A program made the position numbers and the translations under genes. This document shows, in pieces, positions 55,618 through 64,000 of a DNA stretch of 64,000 bases. Numbering within the stretch: position 1 is the stretch's first letter; every line of letters begins with the position of its first letter. The stretch spans positions 457,961,501 through 458,025,500 of the forward strand of contig CM057454.1 of the NCBI GenBank assembly GCA_016271365.2, written 5' to 3'. A model generated the notes under the pieces. The model ran no database searches. It worked only from the letters and a program-made list of their open reading frames with translations, and had not been told where the DNA came from. Source of the stretch: Neoceratodus forsteri. Its lineage: Eukaryota > Chordata > Ceratodontiformes > Ceratodontidae.

Positions 55618-57372
55618 ACATGGAGGATATGGACAGATTACAGTCCACCACTTCTCTGAGGAGGAGTTGCAGGTACTGGCACAGGTCTAAATGTTCAGGG
55701 AGGAGGTGTTCCTGAGGCAGGCCATGAATGCCCAGGTACAGCAGGCCTGGGTAGAGATCACTAACGTAGTCAACACCATTGGCAGCTAGAAAAGGCCCAT
55801 GGAGGCTGTAAGGAAGTTTTCCAGGGACATGAGGAGGTGGATAAAAAAGGTCACAGTGATGCAATGCAGGGAGATGCATGCCACAGGTGGGGGCCCACAA
55901 GCATTGGTGGCTGTACATACCCTGGATCCTGCAGAGGACGCGATAACCCTATGGCTTGTGGAGGTGATGGGCGTGCCGGGTGGTGGCTATGAGAGCCAAG
56001 TGGGACCAACCCAGCCACATGATTGACCAACTGTGCAACGTCCTGTCAGCCATGTGTGTATATATGTGTGTGTACATATGCATATGCCACTACTGTGCCC
56101 ATGTCTCCCAGTGTGTAGCCATCTGCATGGTACTCCACTACTGCATTCCATGCGTTGTCACCTGTGTGCTCACCGATGCTGGAATGTGTGCTCAGTGGTG
56201 CTGGGATGTATGCTCTCTGGTGCTGGGGCATGTGTTCACTTATGTTGGGATGTGTACTCATTAATGCTGGGGTGTGTGCTCACTGGTGCTGGGGTTGTGC
56301 GCTTGCGGATGTAGGGGTGTGTGGTGTGAACAAACATGCAGAGTATAGGCGGTGCACTGCACATACAGCATAGGTGTTGTGTCACCGTATGCCAGACATG
56401 CATGCTGCCCCAGCCAGTAAACAACTCTGTATGGTACATTGCTATATAACTCTCCTCTCCTCTTCTGACAGCTGACCACATCATATCAGACACAGAGGAG
56501 GACACCCCAGGACCTTCTTGGCAGCTGCTGCCCCTGCTGCCCACCCGTATACACCTGCTGATGGACACCAGCAAGGAGGATGAGGAGGCGGAGGATGACA
56601 ATGAGACATACCTAGGGAGTTGGGGACAACTGGGATATAAACATGACCAGGAGGGGTTGTCCTCCCCTGCCAGCCCCACTAACATTGGGACCCAGCTGCT
56701 GTTCCCACACTGCACTGTGGTTGCAGCAGTGCAGCTCCCTACAGACCCTGGCACAGTCACTGCTATGCCAGCCCATGACCCCACTTCTGGCATGGCCATA
56801 GCCCTGCCACCCCGGCTGATACCACAGAACCAGCCACCACTTTGTCTTCTCAAGAGCCATCTTCCAGCATGGCCAGAGACCTGCCGCCCCATGCCCGTCA
56901 GACTGGGGCGGCCACAGCTGGCCCACAGCACCCACAGTTGTCCTCCACACTGACTGTGATACAACCCCAGACCATACATCATTTGAGGATACATCAAGAC
57001 CCTGTCCCAGTGGACAGCCCCCGGCGACAGCAGGATGCAGCTGACAACTGTCAGCTGCTGTGGTCAGCTGTGGAAGCACAGAGTGTCACACAGCAGGAAC
57101 TGGCACGCATCTGCCATGTGCTGCATGATGACTTGCAATGTGCCAAGGAGCAGGTGGAGGCATGTCATGCGGAACACATGGTTACCCTATGCAACCTTTA
57201 CCAAGCTCAGGCCTCCAGCATGGAGCTCCTATGCTGGGATATCACCTCTTGCTTGGTTTGCCAGTGTGCCACTGTGCTCAAGGCTGCAACCATGGTAGCA
57301 AGCACCTCAGGGGCTGGCCATAGCCCTGGCCTGTTCAGTGGGAGTAGTGTCACCCCACAGAGAACAACATGA
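55618..57372 (+). pseudogene. Harbinger Myb-like DNA-binding protein
   Basis: This accessory protein binds transposon ends and brings the nuclease to the nucleus. Exon 1 (about 55618-56026) encodes HHFSEEELQVLAQV, REEVFLRQAMNAQVQQAWVE and KFSRDMRRWIKKVTVMQCRE, the Myb/SANT domain, followed by GGGPQALVAVHTLDPAED. Stops at about 55687 and 55788 interrupt it. An acceptor (CTCTCCTCTTCTGACAG, ending 56471) starts exon 2, which encodes an acidic HIISDTEEDTPGPS block. After one frameshift near 56830, a 176-codon tail (56842-57372) ends in a helical, Gln/Glu-rich region. Confidence 0.75.
56178..56325. repeat. 22-bp minisatellite in the Myb-gene intron
   Basis: About seven copies of a GCTGGGATGTGTGCTCACTGGT-like 22-base unit with substitutions, but little length change until the last copies. 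Confidence 0.85.
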
Positions 57373-58100
57373 CATAGACCAACACCATGCAGTGCCTGGA
57401 AAAGAATGCCCAGCACACCTGGGACACCCAGGACACCAAGGACACTGTGCATACCAGGACACAGTCTGCTCCTCGGAGGGATCAGTATCTATGGGGCTGT
57501 GGCCAGGTGTGGGTAACACCATTCCCACCCTCATCCCCCATATTGTGGATGATGATCCCCCCAAGCATACCAGGTGCAGCACACCCATACTGTCCATACC
57601 TGGGTGGTGGTAGCGGACACACACATATGGTGCACCTTGCCAACATCTGCAGCCTCCTTCCTCCCCATTACTCATGTGTCACCAACCCCTGCCCCTCTGG
57701 CCTATTGCATTCATGTTCCCCCTGCCTGGATGGCCTCTCCTACAGTGAAATCCCCCCCTTTGCATCCCCCTGCCTGGCTATCATGTATCTTTGTTTACAC
57801 CCGTTTGCCCCCTCATTGGACTGTAGCTGTGTGTAAAACCCATTTGCTACCCCATGCCTGGATGGTCAGTATTTCTGTCACCCCCCCCTTGGCCTGCTCT
57901 GCCTGGCTGACATGTATTTATGTTGACACATCTGTGGGACCCCCCCTGCTAACGTGCACTTTGTGTGCACCCTATGTGCTATCTGCCCTTCCTGTTTGGA
58001 TTGCATTTCTGTTAACCCCTTCCTTTTTGATACTCCCCTGCCTGTCTTGATGCTCTGTATGTACTGTTATTGGTACATGGTAATACATTGACTAACTACA
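57373..58100. other. Pyrimidine-rich spacer between convergent genes
   Basis: C/T-rich sequence with repeated CCCCTGCCTGGMTGRYC-like words about every 100 bases. It probably holds the 3' ends of both Harbinger genes. No coding domain. Confidence 0.5.
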
Positions 58101-58415
58101 TTACTGTCTCCTGTGTGGTCTGCACTCACCCTCTGTGTCCAGAGATGTCTGGTAAGAGGCAAGCTTTGTAATTCTGGGCCCTTCTGGCCATCCAGGGGTC
58201 ACGCCTGTTGAACTGCTCTGATATCCCTTGATCCTCTGGCTCTGACTCTGCTGCAGGCTGTTCCTCTGAGGCTGGCAGGCGTATCCCACAGTTGATTGCC
58301 ATGTTGCGTATTATGCAGCAGCCAAGGAACATGGCACAGGCCTTCTGAGGGGTGTATTATAGGGCACCACTGAAATGATCAAGGCACCTAAGCTGCATCT
58401 TGAGCATGCCAAAGA

Positions 58416-58429
58416 CATGCTTGATGATG
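58416..58429. repeat. Target-site duplication, left
   Basis: CATGCTTGATGATG, repeated with one mismatch at 59276-59289. The nuclease reading frame is continuous when one copy and the insert are ignored. Confidence 0.85.
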
Positions 58430-59275
58430 TAGCACAAGGTTCCACACTGGAGCAAGGTCAGCACTTAACATACACAGGACATAACCATGTCTCAAAAATT
58501 GAAAATCTTTATTGTGTATCATAAAAAAAAAAAAAAAAAGTGAAGTAAACAATCAGGGCTTGCTCACCCTTGCATACAGCAAAAAAATCTTTCAGTTCAA
58601 GAAGCACTATCCTGCACAAGCACAAAAAGTTTCTGGTTCACCTAGTGAGTAGCAGCTTGCTCGTTTCTACGTAGCTGCTGCAGGCTGGATGCATATGTCC
58701 TCGCCACAAACTACTGGTCCCTGGTTCTTTTCTGAACTCTGAATCCTCACCTCATGTGTTTGCAAATCCTAGTAGTTGCTTACTGCTGAGGACAAATCTT
58801 ACAACATTACCAGCCATTTCTTTGTGCTTGCAGTGGCTGCCGTCTTTTCCAGGTGGGAGATTACATGCTTATGTTTCGACCTTTCGTCATCATCAGAAAG
58901 TTCCAGGTACCAGTAGTTCATGGTGAGGACATATGCATCCTGGCTGCAGCAGCTACATAGAAACAAGCAAGCTGCTACTCACTAGGTGAGCCAGAAACTT
59001 ACAGTGCTTGTGCAGGACAGTACATCTTGAACTGAAAGATTTTTTTACCATATGCAAGGGTGAGCAAGCCCTGATTGTTTACTTCCCTCTTTTTTTTATG
59101 ATACACAATAAAGTTTTTTTTATTTTTGATACATGGTTATACCCTGTGTATGTTAAGTGCTGACCTTGCTCCACAGAGTGGAGTCTTGTGCTACGTCAAC
59201 GTTTACACTCCTACGTATGTGCACTCATTTTGAACTGCATGAAACGGGTGAGCCCCCAGTCCTGTGCTGTTTGTA
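58430..59275 (-). mobile_element. Hammerhead-bearing inverted-repeat insert
   Basis: This 846-bp insert has arms at 58429-58734 and 58894-59194 that are reverse complements, including homopolymer A/T runs at matching places. A 159-base loop joins them. About 80 bases lie outside the right arm. The minus strand of the loop edge encodes a hammerhead ribozyme (58840-58915). No protein is encoded. Inverted terminal repeats with a hammerhead are known for PLEs, so this may be a non-autonomous PLE derivative. Confidence 0.75.
58840..58915 (-). ncRNA. Hammerhead ribozyme (candidate, full core)
   Basis: On the minus strand the order is GGT and GGA stem I strands, CTGATGA (58890-58896), stem II GAC-GAAAG-GTC, GAAA (58874-58877) and stem III ACAT-AAGC-ATGT (58863-58874). 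An A (58862) sits at the cleavage position, followed by TCC and ACC that can pair with stem I. All conserved core bases are present. The cleavage site would be after the A complementary to 58862. Confidence 0.75.
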
Positions 59276-59289
59276 CATGCTTGATGGTG
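59276..59289. repeat. Target-site duplication, right
   Basis: CATGCTTGATGGTG, paired with 58416-58429 (one mismatch). Confidence 0.85.
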
Positions 59290-60473
59290 TTGCATGTGGT
59301 GTGTGTGCCACATTGTACCTGCCCTCAGCAACTGATGCAAGCCATAGGATGGATGTGAAGAGCCATGGATGCAAGGGATAGGCACTGTCCCTTGTGTAGT
59401 TAAAGGGTAATGGTCAGTGTCATCATCTGCCTATGACGTGGGGAGGGGGAGGCCTTAGGTGTAAACTCACCAATGAGGTGCCCATTAGGGATGTCTCCAC
59501 TTTCAAACATCTGGCACATGATGGAGTTGTGCCAGATGAAGGTGTCATGGGTGCTGTCTGGGTACTGTGCCAGGGCACTGATGATGCACCCTGTTACATC
59601 ACACACCACCGGTTCCACCACCGTAATGTGCACGTCGGGATGCATTCGGTCATCAGTGTGCCAAGTCTCGATTTCACCCCCCATGCCCCCCTTTCTACTT
59701 ATTCTAACTCCGGGGGGGGGGGGACCTCAGAGAGGGGATGACAAATTTCCCCATGTGGCGCTCTAATGATGGGCACGTTCTAGCGGATGCACTGATGGAT
59801 GCATGGGCACACCACCTGGCAATTGGTGTGGTACCCTTTCCTATTGACTTAGGCCTGCACTCCATCACTGGTGGGAGCCTGGATGGCAAAATGGGTGCAG
59901 TAAATGGCACTGAGTACAGCTGGTAGGTTCTCAACCCAGTAGAACTACTGCATGGTTGCTGTTCACTTGACTGGCATGCTGGTGAATGGGATGATCTCCC
60001 CAACATGAACTAGCAGGGCATCTAGGAACTGGTCCAAGAGGTGCGAAGTGGCTGACTGCAAGATAGCAGTGGTGTCCCCCCCACCAGCATCTGGAATGTT
60101 ATAGTGGCCAGGAAACACAGTGCAGCTTTCACCTTGAGCTTGATGGACATTGCATGGCTGTGATGGGTGTCTGTCTGGAGCTGGTCATGCAGCAGCTCAC
60201 ACAGCTGCCTAAGCATGGGCCTGCTGAGCCTCTACTGGCCCACAATCTGGTTTTCACTGAGGTCTTTGAATGTGACTTGTGGACAGTGCTGTCTGTTTGC
60301 AGCATAGATCCTTTGTGGCCTATTTTTGAGCCCAGGGTGGGCTTTGGCCCTTTCCTCATCCTCTATGACCTTCTGCAATAGGTACTTGATGTGTGCTTTC
60401 CATATGAGCCATCTTGGTGTGTGGGCTGGATTGTCTCCCTTCACCTCTCGGGTTTGCCCCAGTTTAAGATGGC

Positions 60474-60482
60474 CTTTTTATA
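60474..60482 (-). promoter_or_regulatory. TATA box upstream of the nuclease gene
   Basis: CTATAAAAAGGCC on the minus strand, about 30-40 bases upstream of the first ATG of the nuclease frame (60444). That ATG would be very near the transcription start, so translation may begin further in. Confidence 0.5.
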
Positions 60483-60745
60483 GGTGGTATTTTTGCAGTG
60501 CTATGTGACTTGCACAATCCCATTTGCACAGCACTAGCTTGCTAAATATCACACTGCACATGTTATACAGGGTACTACCCCTGCCTTAGCATGCTGCATA
60601 CCTTACCTTTGCATGGGTGTGCAGGCACTAATAGTGTGCACAGAGATACCCTCTGAATATGGGATTTTGGCACAATTAAATGCGCAATATGGAGGCAAAC
60701 ACTTTGCACCTGGCACAAGACTTCGTAAATCTGGGCTTTGGTGTA

Positions 60746-61024
60746 CTCTCCTTTGTTATTACTATTTGGAGCAGAAGATATGAGTGAAGAAGGGTGCGAC
60801 CTACACCCAAGGGGTGACAGGGTATTATTGACTCTGGCATGCCAGTGCACCTAGAATCCATGGGTGTCATGTGTCACACCACCCTGGCGCAGTGGAAGGC
60901 ACTGGTAGTCCAGTGACTATCACTGGAGAGGTTAAACTGCATACTTAATGGGAGGGAGGAGTTGTTCTTACACTGTTGGGGCAAGTATTTGGACTCCCTG
61001 CTGATGGCAGAAGCAGTGGAAAAC
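60746..61024. other. Unassigned spacer
   Basis: No gene recognised between the Harbinger terminus and the next CR1. Confidence 0.45.
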
Positions 61025-61444
61025 ATAGAAATATAGAATTTGTTGGCAGAAAAGGACTACTTGACCCACTCAGTCTGCCCAGATGGTTCCTGCCAAGTCT
61101 GTTTCTACAGACCCTAACTGATGTCCCTCTCTCCTGCCCTGCATATTTACTAATTTTCCCCTATATCTATCCCACACATGCCTGAAGCCCCCTACCACTC
61201 TGTTCCAGGCATATATAACTCTTTCAGTGAAGTGAAGTGTTATGTCCTCACATCTCTCTTAAACTATCCAACTCCACCTTTATCACATGCCCTCTGGTCC
61301 CAGTGCTCTTTCTCATTTGAAAGAGACTCCCTTCCTGCACCCTGTTTATTCCTGTGAGGTACCTGCACATCACTATCATGTCCCATCTCGCTCTCCTATC
61401 TTTCAGGATGTACATGTTGAGATCCCTCAGTCACATGCACCATG

Positions 61445-61505
61445 AAGATGAAAACAGTAGGGGGTTTCAAGCATGTGTGGGATAGACATAGGGGAAAATT
61501 AGTAA
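61445..61505 (+). repeat. Inverted copy of CR1 segment 61140-61199
   Basis: GTGTGGGATAGACATAGGGG and flanking bases are the reverse complement of the sequence about 300 bases to the left, with few differences. Confidence 0.8.
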
Positions 61506-61703
61506 ATACGGCTCACAGTATAGCCTACAGGTTAGAGTAATGAGCTGTGAGTGAGCTCGGTACATACAGCAGACCAGAACTGGGTTTGATTCTCACAACC
61601 TCTACTTGCATACTGTGTGACTCTGAGCAAGTCACTTAACCGCCCAGTGCTCCCAGGTTGCCTTACCCGGTTACCAAAGACTAAAATAAAAAATAAAATT
61701 TTT
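61506..61703 (+). repeat. tRNA-derived SINE with MIR/CORE-like body
   Basis: Second copy of the 7285-7497 family: a TAGAGTAATGAGCTG A-box region, GGGTTTGATTCTC (B box), then ACTGTGTGACTCTGAGCAAG and CACTTAACC, with an AAAATAAAAAATAAAA tail. The poly-A end directly joins CR1 sequence. Confidence 0.82.
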
Positions 61704-62612
61704 TTTAGCTGCCATGCTCTGGACTGCCTCCACCCTTTTTATGCACTTTCTGAGGTGTGGCCTCTAAAGCTGGACATAATAGTCCAGGTGGGGTTTCACC
61801 AGTGAGTGATATATCAGTGAGCTATACAGTGACACCCTACCTCCCTTCTCCTCCTGGAGATAGCTCTCGTTATGCATCCCAGCATTCCATTGGCCCTACC
61901 CATTGTTTCATCACACTGCCCTACTACTTTGAAATCATTAGATATGATAACCCTAAGGTCTCTTTCCTGCTTAGTGGCTGTCAGTACCTCCCTCCATCCT
62001 ATACTCAGCTCCTGAGTTCCTATACTCTAGGTGCATGATTTTACACTTTTTAGTATGGAACTCAACTGCCATGCTCTTGACCACTCCTTGAGTTTTCCCA
62101 GATTCCTACATATTTTTTCCATCCCGTCCTAAGTGTCCACCTTATTGCAGATTTTGGTGTCGTCTGCAAAAAGGCATACTTGCTCTTCCAATTCTTCTGT
62201 AGTGTTGCTTATGAGGACATTGAAGAGAACTGGTCCCAGTACTGAACCCTGTGGCACCATACTGGACACTCTCTCATCATTAGAGTGAGTGAGTGTTGTT
62301 AACCATCGCCCACTGTCTCCTATCTGATACCAAGTTTCTAACTCAGTTCATCACTTTGGATCCCTCGCGTAGGGTGCTTAATTTCTTTATCAGTCTCCTG
62401 TGCAGTACAGTGTCGAAGGCCTTGCTAAAATCTAGATTAGCCACATCCACTGCCCTCCCCTGATCTATTTCTCTTGTCACCCAATCAAAGAAATCAATCA
62501 GAATCTCTTGTATGATCTCCCCCCTTGAGTCCATGCTACCTGTGGTCTTGCAGCCCTTTGGATTCCAGATACTCTACCAACCTTTCCTTTAACAGGGATT
62601 CCATTAATTGAA
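61704..62612 (-). pseudogene. CR1 reverse transcriptase, central to C-terminal part
   Basis: On the minus strand the RT motifs run from LVEYLESKGLQ-like residues (near 62570) through FFDWVTREIDQGRAVDVANL and DFSKAFDTV (about 62400-62480) to the GSVLGPVLF-like and FADD-like region (about 62170-62260). The thumb follows, down to 61704. Frameshifts are dense and the longest open piece is 63 codons (62343-62534). It ends in a head-to-head junction with the plus-strand CR1 at 62612. Confidence 0.8.
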
Positions 62613-64000
62613 GGAGGTGTGGAGCAACAATGGGGAATTATCAAAACTGCCATCACAGAGGCAACAAGCCTTTGTGTGAAGCAAATAAACAAATCAAAAT
62701 GAAAGAAAAAGCCGCTATGGTTCTCAAGAGAGGTGGCTGTGAAAGTCAGAAAGAAAAAGATAGCATTCCGGAAGTATAAGAAAACACAGAAGGAGCAGAA
62801 CAGAGAGCTGTACCAGTTAAGGCAGAAAGAAGCAGGAGGAAGTCAGAATAGCAAAGGCCCAAACTGAGGAAAAGATAGCCAACTCAGTTAAGAAGGGGAT
62901 AAAACCTTCTATAGGTACATCAGAGAGCATAGAAAAGACAAAGGGAGGGATAGTGAGGCTGAATAGAATGAGCGGTGGTGGGCAGAGGGGACAGTGAAAA
63001 GCAGGAATACTGAACGAATATTTCTGCTCAGTATTCACAAAGAGGAGGGAAGTGCCTAATCCAATTAACAGAAGCACTCTTGATAGGGGTTGATCCCAGT
63101 CCTTTCACAGAAGAAAGGGTTCTGCAAGAACTCCTAAAACTGAAAGCGGACAAAGCAATGGGTCCTGATGGAATTCACCCCAGAATTCTAAAAAGAATTA
63201 AGGAAGGAACTAGTGAAACCACTGGCTACTCTTTTAATAAATCATGGGAGGATGGTGTGGTACCGAGGACTGGAGGAAGGCGGATGTGATCCCTTCACAA
63301 AAGTGGGACCAAGATCGAGGCAGGAAACTACAGACCTGTCAGTCTGACCTCTGTGGTAGGAAAGTGATGGAGTCACTTCTGAAGGAAAGAATAGTTGAGT
63401 ACCTAGGGGTCAGTGGAGCACAGGATCCAAGGCATGGGTTCACAGCGGAAGGTCATGTCAGATGAATCTAATAGATTTCTTTGACTGGGTGACCAAAGTA
63501 GTAGACCAGGGAGGGCTGTGGACATAGCCTACCTAGACTTTAGCAAAGCATTTGACACAGTCCTGCACAATAGTTATTAGTCAAATTAACCAGCTGGGAG
63601 TGGGACCCAGGGTGGTAGCCTAGTAAAACATTGGCTGGACAACAGGACACAGAAGGTAATTGCAAATGGGTCCACTCTGATGAAAGGGCAGTTACTAGTG
63701 GGGTACCGCAGGGTTCAGTATTGGGTCCAGTCCTTTTTAATGTCTTCATCAGTGACATTGCAGAGGGACTGGAAGGAAAAGTATGCCTTTTTGCAGATGA
63801 CACAAAGATCTGCAGCAGGGTTGATACACAAGGAGGCGTGGAAAGGATGAAAAGGGACTTGGCAAGGTTGGAGGAATGGTCAGATGTATGGCAGCTAGGA
63901 TTCAATGCAAAAAAGTGCAAAATAATGCACCTGGGAAACAAGAACCCGGGAAGAATACACAATGGGTGGGGAGGTAGTAACAACAACAAAACAGGAAAGG
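62613..64000 (+). pseudogene. CR1 reverse transcriptase, runs off the window
   Basis: This copy matches 36585-37960 closely. It begins in the endonuclease-RT linker (VKVRKKKIAFRKYK region), continues with LKADKAMGPDGIHPRILKRI (about 63140-63200) and KVMESLLKERIVEYLGVSGA, then a GVPQGSVLGPVLF region near 63700 and an intact FADDTKIC box near 63790. It reaches the right edge at the GFNAKKCKIMHLG segment and beyond. It is 5' truncated and has several frameshifts. It shares a family with 1-288. Confidence 0.9.

Larger units (their letters stand above)
58126..60444 (-). pseudogene. Harbinger HARBI1-type nuclease
   Basis: The transposase is a DDE nuclease. From the 5' side: RPQRIYAANRQHCPQVTF and LSRPMLRQLCELLHDQLQ (about 60150-60320); VKAALCFLATITFQMLVGG; VNRKGYH (about 59830-59850); VVCDVTGCIISALAQYPDST (about 59565-59625, containing a catalytic Asp); and FIWHNSIMCQMFESGDIPNG. 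GRYNVAHTH follows (about 59300-59330) after a possible GGTGAGT donor at 59470 and intron. The gene is then split by an insert and resumes at about 58415 with VFGMLKMQLRCLD and CAMFLGCCIIRNMAINCGI. Several stops break it. Confidence 0.88.
54900..60745. mobile_element. Harbinger DNA transposon with two convergent genes
   Basis: It carries a Myb-like gene on the plus strand (about 55620-57372) and a HARBI1-type nuclease gene on the minus strand (60444 to 58126). The gene pair is the hallmark of Harbinger elements. GCCCAGATTTACGAAGTCTT, read on the minus strand near 60715-60740, resembles a Harbinger terminus. The matching left end was not found, so the left boundary is a guess. A hammerhead-bearing insert (58430-59275) splits the nuclease gene. 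Confidence 0.75.
61025..62612 (-). mobile_element. CR1 LINE fragment, interrupted
   Basis: The 3' end is at 61025 (minus-strand TCTATATTTCTATG). The C-terminal ORF2 and 3' part is 61025-61440 and the rest 61704-62612. It is interrupted by a short inverted copy of its own sequence (61445-61505) and a SINE (61506-61703). It is a diverged subfamily relative to the other CR1 copies. Confidence 0.82.

Noticed and set aside
60880..60945. tRNA-like GGCGCAGTGGAAGGCACTGG segment
   Set aside because: A weak A-box-like start, but no proper B box or cloverleaf; too weak to call a tRNA gene or SINE.
1..64000. Host protein-coding gene, rRNA, CRISPR array or prokaryotic features
   Set aside because: No exon series, rRNA core, or regularly spaced short repeats with unique spacers were found; all recognisable coding sequence belongs to transposable elements.

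Overview
This is a window of vertebrate nuclear DNA made almost entirely of decayed transposable elements. I found no convincing host gene, tRNA, rRNA or CRISPR array. The mixture is CR1, L2/Rex1-like and L1 LINEs, a Gmr1-type Ty3/Gypsy LTR element, a DIRS element, a Penelope-like element (PLE), Harbinger DNA transposons and tRNA-derived SINEs with a MIR/CORE-like body. That combination, with deep nesting and very low gene density, suggests a giant-genome sarcopterygian such as a lungfish, salamander or caecilian. I lean to a lungfish because CR1 and L2-like LINEs dominate, but this is inference.

Layout. 1-288 is a CR1 reverse-transcriptase (RT) fragment on the minus strand. 289-3230 is mostly unassigned. 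3244-11635 is an L1 with a perfect 13-bp target-site duplication (TSD). An L2-like LINE (about 5909-7675) split its ORF2, and a SINE sits inside that L2. 11890-16790 is a PLE (RT, GIY-YIG endonuclease, candidate 3' hammerhead motif), interrupted by a 2.3-kb block of palindromic tandem repeats. 16790-20640 is mostly unassigned. 20640-21632 holds CR1 and L2-like 3' ends.

21650-41210 is a nest of insertions. An old L1 ORF2 tail is cut first by a complete Gmr1-like Gypsy element (22037-30422, two 1.33-kb LTRs, GTGA TSD) and then by a DIRS element on the minus strand (about 30511-40623). The DIRS element itself carries a nearly full-length CR1 (to about 38690). The Gypsy pol has integrase upstream of RT/RNase H, the unusual Gmr1 order. 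The DIRS element keeps its inverted terminal repeats and a 99-bp internal complementary region.

41240-45830 and 50740-54155 are long minus-strand CR1 copies with the SGNH-esterase type ORF1. 46495-49350 is a minus-strand L2-like LINE holding a MITE-like insert and an opposite-strand L2 3' end. 54262-54545 is a minus-strand Myb/SANT fragment.

54900-60745 is a Harbinger transposon with a Myb-like gene (+) and a HARBI1-type nuclease gene (-) facing each other, each preceded by a TATA box. The nuclease gene was split by an 846-bp insert with a 14-bp TSD. That insert is a roughly 300-bp inverted repeat whose loop holds a hammerhead ribozyme with a complete conserved core. I judge this the most interesting item in the window. 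61025-64000 is two head-to-head CR1 fragments, one interrupted by a SINE; the last runs off the window.

Every protein-coding region here is broken or has changed catalytic residues, so the window is a fossil record rather than a set of working genes.
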